This document shows positions 13,803-23,022 of a stretch of 64,000 bases of DNA, piece by piece (the first letter of the stretch is position 1; the number at the start of each line of letters is the position of its first letter). A program made the position numbers and the translations under genes. Source of the stretch: Streptomyces sp. MMG1121 (lineage in GTDB: Bacteria > Actinomycetota > Actinomycetes > Streptomycetales > Streptomycetaceae); assembly GCF_001280015.1 (NCBI RefSeq), contig NZ_LGDV01000152.1, positions 54,488-118,487 of the forward strand, given 5' to 3'. Below the pieces are notes generated by a model. It searched no databases, was not told the origin of the DNA, and saw only the letters and a program-made list of their open reading frames with translations.

Positions 13803-14125
13803 ACACGCCGGGGTCGGACAGGGCACCATGCCTGCCTGGCCCCGAAGACCTCGACGCACGCCGAGCCGGAGCCGCGCAGACCCCCTGCGCGCTGCTGACG
13901 GGAAACGCCGCGGCATCCGGCCCGTTGCGGGCGCTCTCGCGGGAACTGGTGCACCGGGGGGCGGTCCGGATACGGCTGGCAGTGGCGGGGGTGGTGAGCG
14001 TGGCCAGGCCGTCCCACGGTGGGCTCGCGGAGTACGCCGGTGACTTCCTTTGACGGCGGTCCAGCGGCATGCCGCGTGCGACGCCCGCGCGGACGCAGGT
14101 GTCGCACGTGGCCGGAGGCCGAGCA
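13803..14125. other. Convergent intergenic stretch, nothing recognised
   Basis: This lies between the esterase remnant and the GH43 stop. Small frames exist, but none has a recognisable domain. I saw no strong hairpin. Confidence 0.4.
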
Positions 14126-15661
14126 TCAAACGGAGGGCGCCGATGCCGGGGTGTACTCGAACCAGTCGAAGGCGACCGCGCCCTCGATGGCGTACATGCC
14201 GACAACGCGGCCGGTGAAGCCGCAGGCGACCTCGGTCGACAGGTAGCGCCCGTCCAGTTCGACGAGTGGCTGGGTGTCCGGGGCGTCGGGGTCGCCGAGC
14301 CAAAAGGCGATGGTGTCAGGGCCGGTGGGCCCGCCATCGGTGAGTTCGGGGGACGCGGGCACGAGGTCGGACGTACGGATCGCGATGGTGAGGGTCAGCG
14401 GTCCGGACGGGACCGGTCGGCTGGCCACGGTCTGACGCAGCGGACCGATCCGGGCGACGACGCCGGCCTGTCCGTTCCCGACCTCCAGTTCGCAGTGGTG
14501 GGCTTCGTCCATGCGCACGCTGAGGCCGCCGCGTCCCGTACCCGGGTCGATCGCAGCGGTGACGCGGCAGTCGTGGTGTTGCTGGCGGCGGCCGACGAAG
14601 GTGTATCCGGGGCGGTCGAGGGTGGTGCCGGTGGCTCTGAGGGTCAGCCAACCAGGGCGCTCGGTGAGCGACCAGGAGCCCTCTGGGCGGCTGAACGGCG
14701 AGATCCAGTGCGGCGCGAGAGCGGACTTGTCGAAGTCGTCGCGGGCGGGCAGGGCCGGAACGGGGTGCCAGACCCCGCCCGGGGCCGTGTGGCTCTCGGG
14801 TACGGGCGCGACGACGGGCCAGCCGTCCTCGTCCCACTCCACGGGGGTCAGGAACGTCTCGCGACCGAGCACGTGCACGTCGGGCGTGAAGCCACGGGGC
14901 CGGACGCCGAGCAGCACCATCCACCAACTGCCGTCGGTAGCCTCCACCAGGTCGGCGTGGCCGGTGTTCTGGATGGCGCGGCCGGTACCGCTGTGGGACA
15001 GCAGGGGGTTGGTGGGTGCGCCTTCCCAGGGGCCGCGCGGCGAGCGGCCGCGGGCGATGGACACGCTGTGGCCGCGTTCGGTGCCGCCTTCCGCGATCAG
15101 CAGGTACCACCAGTCGCCGATGCTGTAGAGGTGCGGAGCCTCGGGGTACTTGAGGCCGCTGCCCGACCATGTGGCAAAGGGCCCCTCCAGCACCTCCCCC
15201 TTGGCCGGGTCGATCCTGGCCACGTTGATGCCGCCTTCGGGCCCGGAGAAGGCGCACCAGCAGGTGCCGTCCTCCTCCCAGGCCAGATCGGGGTCGATCC
15301 CGGTCAGGTCGATCCACACCGGGTCGCTCCACGGCCCCTCGGGCCGCTCGGCCGAGACGACGAAGTTGCCGCCGCCGTCGACATTGGTGTTGATGACCCA
15401 GTAACGGCCGTCGTGGTGACGGATCGTGGGGGCGTAGAGGCCGCCGGACGCCTTCGCACCCGGGAGAGGCAGCGGCAGTTGCTCGGGCCGGTCGAGCACG
15501 TTGCCGATGCGCTCCCAGTGCACGAGGTCCTTGCTGTGGAAGAGCGGCAGCCCGGGGAAGTACTCGAAGCTGGAGCACACCAGGTAGTAGTCGTCACCGA
15601 CCCGGCACACGCTCGGATCGGGGTGGAACCCGCTGATCACAGGGTTGTCGTATGTATGCAC
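14126..15661 (-). CDS. Cytoplasmic GH43 beta-xylosidase / arabinofuranosidase
   Basis: This enzyme cleaves xylose or arabinose from imported xylo-oligosaccharides. The GTG start (VHTYDNPVISGF) is preceded by AAGGA. There is no signal peptide. GH43 landmarks are HPDPSV with the base Asp near residue 15, GIDPDLAWEEDG with the pKa-tuning Asp, and KYPEAPHLY with the acid Glu. The C-terminal half (from about residue 320) is the beta-sandwich seen in two-domain GH43 xylosidases. At 511 aa it is full length. It is the last gene of the bxl-direction transcript, separated from bxlA only by a decayed CE7 gene. Confidence 0.9.
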   Translation of the reverse strand: MHTYDNPVISGFHPDPSVCRVGDDYYLVCSSFEYFPGLPLFHSKDLVHWERIGNVLDRPEQLPLPLPGAKASGGLYAPTIRHHDGRYWVINTNVDGGGNFVVSAERPEGPWSDPVWIDLTGIDPDLAWEEDGTCWCAFSGPEGGINVARIDPAKGEVLEGPFATWSGSGLKYPEAPHLYSIGDWWYLLIAEGGTERGHSVSIARGRSPRGPWEGAPTNPLLSHSGTGRAIQNTGHADLVEATDGSWWMVLLGVRPRGFTPDVHVLGRETFLTPVEWDEDGWPVVAPVPESHTAPGGVWHPVPALPARDDFDKSALAPHWISPFSRPEGSWSLTERPGWLTLRATGTTLDRPGYTFVGRRQQHHDCRVTAAIDPGTGRGGLSVRMDEAHHCELEVGNGQAGVVARIGPLRQTVASRPVPSGPLTLTIAIRTSDLVPASPELTDGGPTGPDTIAFWLGDPDAPDTQPLVELDGRYLSTEVACGFTGRVVGMYAIEGAVAFDWFEYTPASAPSV

Positions 15662-15753
15662 AGAATGTGTTCCTTTCGGGCCGCCCGACGTCGTGGAGCG
15701 AGTCCAGGAGGTGCCGTGACCGCTGGTCGCAGGTTCACCGGGTTGAGTCCGCG

Positions 15754-15998
15754 TCAGTTCGGAAAGCCGATCACCGGGCCGCGGCCGGAGGAGGCGGGCC
15801 GCTCCACCCCGCAGCCCTGCCCGCGCGTGTCCATCTGGAGGTGGGCGTACTCGCTGGCCCCCGAGCAGGTTCTCCAGCACATGCCTGCGGCCACCGGGCC
15901 TGGGTGAGTGGATCCTCCCAGTCGGCGTCGAGGTCGTCCGGTCCGGTCCGGCTGCTGTGATAGCGCCGCAGCTGGGCCTCGGGCAGGTCGGTGTACAC
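15754..15998 (-). pseudogene. Decayed CE7 acetylxylan esterase
   Basis: A GTG start 18 bp after the GH3 stop opens MYTDLPEAQLRRYHSSRTGP then DDLDADWEDPL, the standard CE7 N-terminus. After about 40 codons the match jumps, in another frame, to ASEYAHLQMDTRGQG, an internal CE7 motif. The text then ends at a stop. Most of the protein, including the catalytic triad, is gone. The spacing suggests it was once an operon member between bxlA and the GH43 gene. Confidence 0.75.
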
Positions 15999-16016
15999 GC
16001 GCGGCCTTTCGTCGCG

Positions 16017-18377
16017 TCAGCGGCGCTCGACGGTGACCACGGGGTGCAGCATGCGGGTGTGGTCGACCTCCCGGACCGGGCCGGTCAGGTGCAGCGGGAC
16101 CGTGATGCGGTGGTCGGTGCTGCTGGCGGAGATCCGCAGCTCCAGCTCGCCTGGCTCGACGATGCGACGGCCCCCGCGGCCGGTGAAGGAGGCCAGGTCC
16201 GCGGGCAGTTCCAGGAGGACCCGGCAGACTTCCCCGGTTTCGAGCGGGAGGCGCCGGTAGCCGACGAGGCGCTGCACCGGCTGGACCACCGAGGCCACCG
16301 GGTCGTGCAGGTAGAACTGCACCACCTCGCAGCCTGAGCGTTCGCCGGTGTTGCAGACCTCGAAGGCGATGCGGAAGCTGCCGTCGGTGCCGGTCTCCGC
16401 GACGCCGACGTCGAGCGCGGACCACTCGGATTCCGTGTAGCCGAGCCCGTGGCCGAATGCGTAGGCAGCGCTGGTACTGGTGCTGGACACGTCGCTGTCC
16501 TGGGCCAGCCGGGCTGCCAGGTAGGTGGAGGGCTGGACACCCTTGTGCCGCGGCACACTCACGGGCAACCGTCCGCAGGGGTTCACCCGCCCGCTGAGCA
16601 CGCCGGCGATCGCCTCGGTGCCCGCCTCCCCAGGGAAGAAGGACTGCAGGATCGCCGCCGCCTCTGTCTCGGCGCGCCCCAGTGTGTAGGGGCGGCCCGC
16701 CAGCATGACGAGTACCACAGGTGTGCCGGCATCCAGCAGGGCGTCGAGCAACTGCTCCTGCACGCCGGGCAGTTGCATCGACGCGACATCACATCCCTCG
16801 CCGCTGGTGCCGCGGCCGAACAGGCCGGCGCGGTCCCCGAGGGCGAGCACCACGACGTCGGCGGCGCGGGCCGCCGTGACCGCCTCGGTGAAGCCGGCCG
16901 TGCTGTCGCCGTCGACTGCCGCACCAGGTGCGGAGAAGATCTCGGCGTCGGGGAACTCGGCCGCCAAGGTCTCGCGCAGCGTGGGCAGCGCGATGCCGGT
17001 CGGAACCCCGGGGTGTTGTGAGCCGACGTGTACGGGGAAGGAGTAGCAGCCCAGCACGGCCGTCGGGGTGTCGGCGTTGGGGCCGATCAGCGCGATCCGG
17101 CGGGGGCGGCCGAGTGGCAGCGTGCCGTCGTTGCGCAGCAGCACGACCGCCTGCTCCGCCAGCTCGCGCGCCAGCCGCCGGTTGGCCGGGGGGTCGAGAT
17201 CGACGCTGCCGCGCAGCGCCTCGGGAACGGTGGGATTCGCTCCGGAGATCGCTTGCGGAAGCGGGTTCCAGTCAGGGTCGAGCAGGCCGAGCTGTGCCTT
17301 CTGGACGAGGACCCGGCGCAGGGCACGATCGATCAGTTCCTCGGGGACGGTGCCGGCCTCGACCGCGTCGAGCAGCGGCTGTCCGAATGTCTTGACGGTC
17401 GGCAGCTCGACGTCGACGCCGCTGGCGAGGGCGAGCCCGGCCGCCTCGTCCCAGCTTCCGGCGACGCCGTGCAGGAGCTTGAGGAAGGCGATGCCGAAGT
17501 AGTCCGCCACCACAGTCCCGTCGAAGCCCCAGGTGTCCCGGAGCAGACCGGTGAGCAGTTCCTGGTCGGCGGCCGAGGGGATGCCGTCGGTGTCGGTGTA
17601 GGCGTGCATGACCGAGCGTGGTCGGCCCTCGCGCAGCGCCATCTCGAACGGGGGAAGGATCACGTCGGCGCGCTCCCGGGTGCCCATGGTGACCGGCGCG
17701 AGGTTGCGGCCGGCCCGCGAGGCGGAGTAGCCGGCGAAGTGCTTGAGCGTGGCGACGATCCCGGCGGACTCCAGGCCCTGCACATAGGCGGTGGCGATGG
17801 TGCCGACCAGGTACGGGTCCTCGCCGATGGTCTCCTCGACGCGGCCCCAGCGGGCGTCGCGCACCACGTCGAGTACGGGGGCGAGGCCCTGGTGGACGCC
17901 GACGGCGCGCATGTCGGTCCCGATGGTGGTGGCCATGGTGCGCACCAGCTCGGGGTTGAAGGTCGCTCCCCAGGACAGCGGGACCGGGTAGGCGGTCGCC
18001 CCCCAGGCCGCGAACCCGGCCAGGCATTCCTCGTGGGCGATCGCCGGGATGGCGAAGCGGTTGGCGGCGGCGATGCGCTGCTGGGAGCGGGCGAGCGAGA
18101 GCGCACCGACGGCGGCGTCCACGGGAACGGTGCCGAACGGCCGGGTCAGCTGGCCCAGACCGTGCGGCAGCAGCTCGTCCAGGTCCGGCGGCTCCTCCAT
18201 CTCGTGCTGGTGCGGGGCGACCTCGCCGCCCTCGTCGGAGGCGCCCACCCAGACGCCGACCAGCTGCGCTGTCTTCTCCCGCAGGGTCATCGCCGCGATC
18301 AGGGCGTCGGCCCTGATCGCGGGGTCGAGCGAGACGTCCCGCCACGCGGGGGTGGCGAGTTCGGGGGCGGGGTTCAT
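16017..18377 (-). CDS. bxlA: GH3 beta-xylosidase (BxlA-like)
   Basis: This cytoplasmic exo-enzyme splits imported xylobiose or xylo-oligosaccharides. It starts at MNPAPELATP, 8 bp after the permease stop, and has no signal peptide. The (beta/alpha)8 domain shows VEETIGEDPYLVG, TLKHFAGYSASRAGRN and GTVVADYFGI with the nucleophile Asp. The alpha/beta sandwich follows (LLRNDGTLPL, ALIGPNAD, LALGDRAGLFGRGTSGEG). A fibronectin-III-like C-terminal domain completes the 786 aa. Family and operon position match BxlA. GH3 enzymes can also act on glucosides, so specificity rests on the neighbourhood. Confidence 0.9.
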   Translation of the reverse strand: MNPAPELATPAWRDVSLDPAIRADALIAAMTLREKTAQLVGVWVGASDEGGEVAPHQHEMEEPPDLDELLPHGLGQLTRPFGTVPVDAAVGALSLARSQQRIAAANRFAIPAIAHEECLAGFAAWGATAYPVPLSWGATFNPELVRTMATTIGTDMRAVGVHQGLAPVLDVVRDARWGRVEETIGEDPYLVGTIATAYVQGLESAGIVATLKHFAGYSASRAGRNLAPVTMGTRERADVILPPFEMALREGRPRSVMHAYTDTDGIPSAADQELLTGLLRDTWGFDGTVVADYFGIAFLKLLHGVAGSWDEAAGLALASGVDVELPTVKTFGQPLLDAVEAGTVPEELIDRALRRVLVQKAQLGLLDPDWNPLPQAISGANPTVPEALRGSVDLDPPANRRLARELAEQAVVLLRNDGTLPLGRPRRIALIGPNADTPTAVLGCYSFPVHVGSQHPGVPTGIALPTLRETLAAEFPDAEIFSAPGAAVDGDSTAGFTEAVTAARAADVVVLALGDRAGLFGRGTSGEGCDVASMQLPGVQEQLLDALLDAGTPVVLVMLAGRPYTLGRAETEAAAILQSFFPGEAGTEAIAGVLSGRVNPCGRLPVSVPRHKGVQPSTYLAARLAQDSDVSSTSTSAAYAFGHGLGYTESEWSALDVGVAETGTDGSFRIAFEVCNTGERSGCEVVQFYLHDPVASVVQPVQRLVGYRRLPLETGEVCRVLLELPADLASFTGRGGRRIVEPGELELRISASSTDHRITVPLHLTGPVREVDHTRMLHPVVTVERR

Positions 18378-18385
18378 GTTGCCGG

Positions 18386-19204
18386 TCACTTTCCTCCGAC
18401 CCCCATGAGCCCCTGGACCAGGGCGCGGCGGGCGAACAGGTAGACGACGAAGATGGGGAGCATGGACAGCACCACGGCACTGAGCAGTCCGGGGACGTCG
18501 ACGCCGTGTTCGGTCTGGAAGTTGTACAGGCCGAGGGTGATCACCTTGGTCGAGTCCGACTGGGTGAGGATCAGTGGGAAGAGGAAGCCGTTCCAGGCCT
18601 GCAGGGCCGAGAAGACGACGATGGAGGAGAGCCCGCCTTTCGACAGCGGCAGGACCAGTTGCCTGAAGACCCGCCGCGGGGAGGCTCCGTCCATCGCCAT
18701 GGCTTCGTACAGGTCGGGGGTGATGTCGCGCATCGCCCCGGTCAGTACCAGGGTGCACACCGGCAGCGAGAAAGCGGCGGTGGGCAGGATGACGCCGATC
18801 AGGTGGTCGTAGAGCCCGGCCTGGCTGATCACGTAGAACATCGGAACGATCACCGCCTGCGCGGGGATCGCGAGTCCCAGCAGGAAGAACCGGAAGACGA
18901 CGGTGATGGTCCGGCCCTGGGCGCGCACGATGGCGTAGGCGAGCGGCGGCACCACCACCAGCACGATGCCGACGACGCTGACGGTGACGATCAGGGTGTT
19001 GAGGAAGTCCTGGCCGAAGCCGTTGGAGAACGCGTTGAAGTAGTTGCTCAGGGTCAGCTGCGACGGAAAGCTCAGCGGGCCCTGGCTGGAGTAGTTGGAG
19101 GTGGTGCGCAGGGTCGCGATCAGCAGCACGTAGAGCGGCAGACCGACCAGAGCGAGCCATATCAGGGAGCCCAGCCCGGCAAGGTAGTTGGGGCGCTGTC
19201 GCAT
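18386..19204 (-). CDS. bxlG: ABC sugar permease (BxlG-like)
   Basis: This inner-membrane subunit belongs to a carbohydrate-uptake ABC transporter of the MalG type. The 272-aa protein has six predicted hydrophobic segments and the EAA loop EAMAMDGASPRRVFRQ, which contacts the ATPase. Its start overlaps the stop of the upstream permease gene (ATGA), so the two are translationally coupled. No ATPase gene is present in the locus. Streptomyces usually shares the MsiK ATPase for such systems. Confidence 0.9.
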   Translation of the reverse strand: MRQRPNYLAGLGSLIWLALVGLPLYVLLIATLRTTSNYSSQGPLSFPSQLTLSNYFNAFSNGFGQDFLNTLIVTVSVVGIVLVVVPPLAYAIVRAQGRTITVVFRFFLLGLAIPAQAVIVPMFYVISQAGLYDHLIGVILPTAAFSLPVCTLVLTGAMRDITPDLYEAMAMDGASPRRVFRQLVLPLSKGGLSSIVVFSALQAWNGFLFPLILTQSDSTKVITLGLYNFQTEHGVDVPGLLSAVVLSMLPIFVVYLFARRALVQGLMGVGGK

Positions 19205-20136
19205 CAGATCCCCTCCGCCGTGCTGCGCATCTTGTCGTAGCCGGAGAGCCGGACCACGGCCAGGGAGATGAGGGTGGCGACCACGACCAGGACCAGCGCG
19301 ATGGCCGAGCCGGCGCCGAAGTCGAATTCCTTGAAGCCCTGCTCGTACATGTAATAGGCGCTGACCGTGGTGTCCGTGCCGGGGCCGCCCTGGGTGAGGA
19401 TCAGCACCGTGTCGAAGGTGGTGAGCCCGCCGACGACCATGAGGATCATCGAGGTGATCATTGTGTTGCGCAGTTGCGGCAGGGTGATGTGGAAGAACTG
19501 CCGCACGGTGCCGGCCCCGTCGATCGCCGCGGCCTGGTAGAGCACCTGCGGAACCGCGCGGGCGCCGCCCTGGTAGAGCAGTGCGTGCAGGGGGGTGAAC
19601 TGCCACATTCCGACGAAGGTCAGCACCGCGATCGAACCGGCCTGGCTGCCGAACAGGTTGCCGTTGCCGAACAGCCAGGGAAGCTGGCCCGGCATGCCGA
19701 AGTTGGGGTCGAGCAGGGCGCGCCACAGCACTGAGACCGCGGTCGCCGAGAGCAGCAGGGGGACGAAGAAGATCGCGGACAGCACGGCCCGGTTGCGCTG
19801 GGGTCCGGCCGCCCAGACGCCCAGCAGGATGCTGACGGGCGTCTGCGTCACGACCCCGAGCACGGTGAGCACGACGGTGAGCCAGATGCTCTGGGTCATC
19901 ACCGGGTCGTGGATCAGCTTGGTCCAGTTCGCCAGGCCGTTGAAGTGCGGCGCGGTGACGCCGTCCCAGCTGGTGAAGGACAGCACCGCGACCAGCACCA
20001 GCGGGAGGATCGCGAACAGCAGGAAGAAGAGGGTCGCGGGTATCGCCCAGGCGAAGCCCGGGCGGGTCACCCCGACGCCGGCCCGGCGTGCCTTGAGGCG
20101 GCGGCCGGACACGGCTGCGAGAGAGAGTGAGCTCAT
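19204..20136 (-). CDS. bxlF: ABC sugar permease (BxlF-like)
   Basis: This is the MalF-type membrane subunit. The 310-aa protein starts with a short cytoplasmic tail and then hydrophobic segments from LFFLLFAILPLVLVAV onward. The EAA-type loop reads YQAAAIDGAGTVRQFFH. It lies 9 bp after the binding-protein gene and overlaps the next permease by 1 bp (stop/start). It would form the channel together with the BxlG-like subunit. Confidence 0.9.
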   Translation of the reverse strand: MSSLSLAAVSGRRLKARRAGVGVTRPGFAWAIPATLFFLLFAILPLVLVAVLSFTSWDGVTAPHFNGLANWTKLIHDPVMTQSIWLTVVLTVLGVVTQTPVSILLGVWAAGPQRNRAVLSAIFFVPLLLSATAVSVLWRALLDPNFGMPGQLPWLFGNGNLFGSQAGSIAVLTFVGMWQFTPLHALLYQGGARAVPQVLYQAAAIDGAGTVRQFFHITLPQLRNTMITSMILMVVGGLTTFDTVLILTQGGPGTDTTVSAYYMYEQGFKEFDFGAGSAIALVLVVVATLISLAVVRLSGYDKMRSTAEGI

Positions 20137-20145
20137 CGGTCCTAC

Positions 20146-21465
20146 TCAGGAATTGGACAGCGACTGCATCGCCTGGATGAAGCCGTTGGCGTCGCTCTTG
20201 CCGTCGAAGAACTTCTGAACGGCCGTGTGGAGCGGCGTGGCCGCCGCCGGCGGGTAGGCCTGGTCCCAGGACAGCTGGAACGACGGCGCAGCCTTGACCA
20301 GGCCGAACTGGAACTGCGAGTAGTCCGGGCTGGCCGAGGTGGACAGGAAGTTGGCCGTGTTGGTGGTGGTCGGCAGGTTGCCTATGCCGAGCTGTGCCTT
20401 CACGAACTCGTCGGAGTACATGAGCTTGAGGAAGGCCGCCACGGCGTCGGGGTGCCGGGTCTTCTTCACGACGGAGTAGAAGTTGTTGGTGTTGCCGACG
20501 ACGTCCTTCGGGTCGCCCTTGCCGCCGCTGACGGTCGGGAAGGCGCTGTAGCCGAGGTCGTTCTTGGCGAAGTCGGGGTTGTTGGACTGCTGGGTGGAGT
20601 ACTCCCAGGAGCCCATCAGCTCGAAGGCGGCCTTGCCCTTGGCCAGCAGCGCCGGGGACCCGCCGTCGGTGAACTTCACCGAGTCGAAGCTGCCGCCGAA
20701 AGCGCCGGCGTCGATCAGCTGCTTCAGCATGCCCAGAGCCTTCTGGCTGTCCGGGCCGGCCCACGCGCTCTTGTCACCTGCGAGCGCCTTCTGGAACAGG
20801 TCCGGTCCGGCGACCCGGTCGAAGACGTACTCGAACCACATGAGGCTGGGCCACTGGTCGCCGCCGCCGAGCGCGATCGGGGTCAGGCCCTTGGCCTTGA
20901 GCACCTTGACGTCGTTGATCAGGTCGTCCCAGGTCCGCGGGACGCTCAGGCCGGCGCTCGCCAGGACCTTCTTGTTGTTGAAGAGCAGCACGGGCTGCGT
21001 TCCCCGCATCGGGACACCGTAGGACTTGCCGTCGACCACCGCGGTGTTGAATACCGAGGGGAGGAAGTGGGACTTGAGCCCCGGGTCCTTGGCGATCATG
21101 TCGTCCAGGGGGAGCAGGAGGTTCTTCTTGGCGAAGGGCGCGATGCTGCCGCCGCCCCAGTTGAAGAAGATGTCCGGGGCCTGCGGGGTGTTGATGATCG
21201 TGTTGAGCTTCTGCTGGTAGTCGGCGCCCGGGATGGTGTCCAGCACCGCCTTGACCTTCGAGGTCTTGTTGAACGTGTCGACGATCTGCTTCTCGACCTT
21301 GTTCGCGGCGTCCCCGTAGACGAGGACGTGGATCGTCCCGGAGTTGGAGCCGCCGCTGGACCCGCATGCGGCGGTCAGACCGAGCACCAGCGCGGTCGCT
21401 GCCGCTACTGCGACGAATCTGTTCCGGGTTGCACTGTTGTGAACGGTCACGCGAAGAGAACCCAT
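20146..21465 (-). CDS. bxlE: Xylo-oligosaccharide-binding lipoprotein (BxlE-like)
   Basis: This is a family 1 extracellular solute-binding protein, lipid-anchored outside the membrane. The lipobox is LGLTAAC at about residues 28-34. The mature protein begins GSSGGSNSGTIHVLVYG and has the expected two-lobe length (about 405 aa). A GTG 15 bp downstream is an alternative start, and neither has a strong ribosome site. It heads the bxlEFG-bxlA transcript, divergent from bxlR. Repeats of GTTYCGAA lie just upstream. The xylobiose-type ligand is inferred from the GH3 and GH43 neighbours. Confidence 0.9.
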   Translation of the reverse strand: MGSLRVTVHNSATRNRFVAVAAATALVLGLTAACGSSGGSNSGTIHVLVYGDAANKVEKQIVDTFNKTSKVKAVLDTIPGADYQQKLNTIINTPQAPDIFFNWGGGSIAPFAKKNLLLPLDDMIAKDPGLKSHFLPSVFNTAVVDGKSYGVPMRGTQPVLLFNNKKVLASAGLSVPRTWDDLINDVKVLKAKGLTPIALGGGDQWPSLMWFEYVFDRVAGPDLFQKALAGDKSAWAGPDSQKALGMLKQLIDAGAFGGSFDSVKFTDGGSPALLAKGKAAFELMGSWEYSTQQSNNPDFAKNDLGYSAFPTVSGGKGDPKDVVGNTNNFYSVVKKTRHPDAVAAFLKLMYSDEFVKAQLGIGNLPTTTNTANFLSTSASPDYSQFQFGLVKAAPSFQLSWDQAYPPAAATPLHTAVQKFFDGKSDANGFIQAMQSLSNS

Positions 21466-21484
21466 GGCTCGCCATCCGTCGATA

Positions 21485-21504
21485 GTTTCGAAGCAAGTTC
21501 CGAA
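21485..21504. promoter_or_regulatory. Candidate BxlR operator
   Basis: Two direct 8-mers, GTTTCGAA and GTTCCGAA, lie 12 bp apart (start to start), 20-40 bp upstream of the bxlE start and within the bxlR-bxlE gap. TTCGAA is itself palindromic. I recall that BxlR sites are described as CGAA/TTCG repeats, which fits loosely. Confidence 0.5.
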
Positions 21505-21661
21505 TGATGCGGGAAACCTAGGCGTCACATCGACCGCCGTCAAGGATCTGGCAGGCCCATCTCGATACGGGCGTAACGGCGAAGCCCTGACCAGCTGGCA
21601 TCCGTCCCGTACAGTCGCAAGGACTTCGTACGTCGCGCACCAGGGCAGCACAGGAGGGATC

Positions 21662-22708
21662 GTGACCAGAGCGGCGACACTCGCCGAAATCGCGCGCGAG
21701 GCGGGAGTGTCCACACCGACTGTTTCGAAAGTCCTCAACGGCCGCGCGGACGTCGCCTCCTCCACCCGGGAGCGGGTGGAGGAACTGCTGCACCAGTACG
21801 GCTACCAGCGGCGCCGCGGCAACAGCGCCCCGTCCAGCCCATTGCTGGAGCTGGCGTTCCACGAGCTGGAGAGCGCCTGGGCGATGGAGGTCATCCGCGG
21901 GGTCGAGAACGTCGTCCGCGAGGAGGGAATGAGCGTCGTCCTGTCGCAGTCCTCGGGCCGGCTCAGCCTTGGGCAGTCCTGGCTGGACGGGGTGCTCGCC
22001 CGCCGCCCCACGGGCGTGCTCCTGGTGCTGTCCGGGCTCGACAGGGCCCAGCAAGCACAACTGACCAGTCGTGACATCCCGTTCGTGGTGATGGACCCGG
22101 CAGGGGATCCCGGTCAGGACCTGCCGGCGGTCGGAACGACCAACTGGAACGGCGGCGTCGCCGCCACCCGCCACCTGCTCGACCTGGGCCACCGGCGCAT
22201 CGGCATGGTCGCCGGCCCACGGTGGATGATGTGCAGCCGCGCCCGGATCGACGGCTATCGGGCCGCGTTGGAGACGACCGGCGTCGCCTTCGATCCCGAA
22301 CTGATCCGCGAGGGCAGCTTCCACCACGAAACCGGCTACCGGGAGGGCCTTGAGCTGCTGCGCCGCAAGGACCGGCCCACGGCGATCTTCACCGGCAACG
22401 ACCTGCAGGCGCTCGGCCTCTACGAGGCCGCGCGGGAGCTGGGCCTACGAATCCCGGAGGATCTCAGCGTAGTCGGCTTCGACGACCTGCCCATCGCCCG
22501 GTGGGTCGGCCCACCCCTGACCACCGTCCGCCAGCCGCTGACCGAGATGGCCGAAGTCGCCGCGCGCATGGTGATCGACCTCGCCCGGGGCAACCCGCCG
22601 TCCGCGCTGCGTGTAGACCTGGCTACCAGCCTGGTCGAGCGCAGCAGCACAGCCCGGCCCCCGGCCACCACTGAGCGCCGGCACCTTCGAAATTTCGAAA
22701 GCAGGTGA
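21662..22708 (+). CDS. bxlR: LacI-family regulator (BxlR-like)
   Basis: This is the repressor of the divergent xylo-oligosaccharide operon. The GTG start has a perfect AGGAGG 4 bases upstream. Residues 4-50 form the LacI helix-turn-helix (TLAEIAREAGVSTPTVSKVL) and hinge. The rest is a periplasmic-binding-like sensor (ELAFHELESAWAMEVIRGVE; FVVMDPAGDPG; LDLGHRRIGMVAG) of normal 348-aa length. Copies of TTTCGAA occur upstream, within the helix-turn-helix codons (21722-21729) and at the gene end. Confidence 0.9.
   Translation: MTRAATLAEIAREAGVSTPTVSKVLNGRADVASSTRERVEELLHQYGYQRRRGNSAPSSPLLELAFHELESAWAMEVIRGVENVVREEGMSVVLSQSSGRLSLGQSWLDGVLARRPTGVLLVLSGLDRAQQAQLTSRDIPFVVMDPAGDPGQDLPAVGTTNWNGGVAATRHLLDLGHRRIGMVAGPRWMMCSRARIDGYRAALETTGVAFDPELIREGSFHHETGYREGLELLRRKDRPTAIFTGNDLQALGLYEAARELGLRIPEDLSVVGFDDLPIARWVGPPLTTVRQPLTEMAEVAARMVIDLARGNPPSALRVDLATSLVERSSTARPPATTERRHLRNFESR
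22686..22699. promoter_or_regulatory. Perfect 14-bp palindrome at the end of bxlR
   Basis: TTCGAAATTTCGAA reads the same on both strands and contains two TTCGAA units, the word found in the bxlE promoter. It overlaps the last codons of bxlR and faces the end of a convergent gene, so it is not in a classic promoter position. It could be an auxiliary operator or chance. Confidence 0.35.
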
Positions 22709-23022
22709 CGCATCGCTCCGGTCGCGTACCGCGAGCCCTGGGTCCATTGAGCGACTCCGTCGGGGATCTGGGGATTCGTAGGTGGTGCGGCGTGGTCGTC
22801 GGGCAGGCGCGGCTTGGTTTCCGAACCAGTTCGTCTTCATGGGGTATGGGGTGAGTCGGTGTCGCTGCGTCCCCGTTCCGGGTCTGTACTGCGCCTCCGG
22901 CGACTCGAACCGCCATCGGCACAGCCCAAAGCGGATGCTTGCTGAATCGCCGGGCCGGCCGCAGGGGAGTGGTGACTCGGGGCGCGGATTGCCTGCGCAC
23001 CGGCCCGGCGGTGGTGATCAGC
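22709..23022. other. Convergent intergenic stretch
   Basis: This lies between the ends of bxlR and the large glycosidase gene. I see no coding signal and no clear terminator hairpin. Confidence 0.4.

Noticed and set aside
16017..19160. A 1047-codon minus-strand frame suggesting a permease-GH3 fusion
   Set aside because: The upstream 260 codons are an out-of-frame shadow of the permease gene. The GH3 text starts at 18377.
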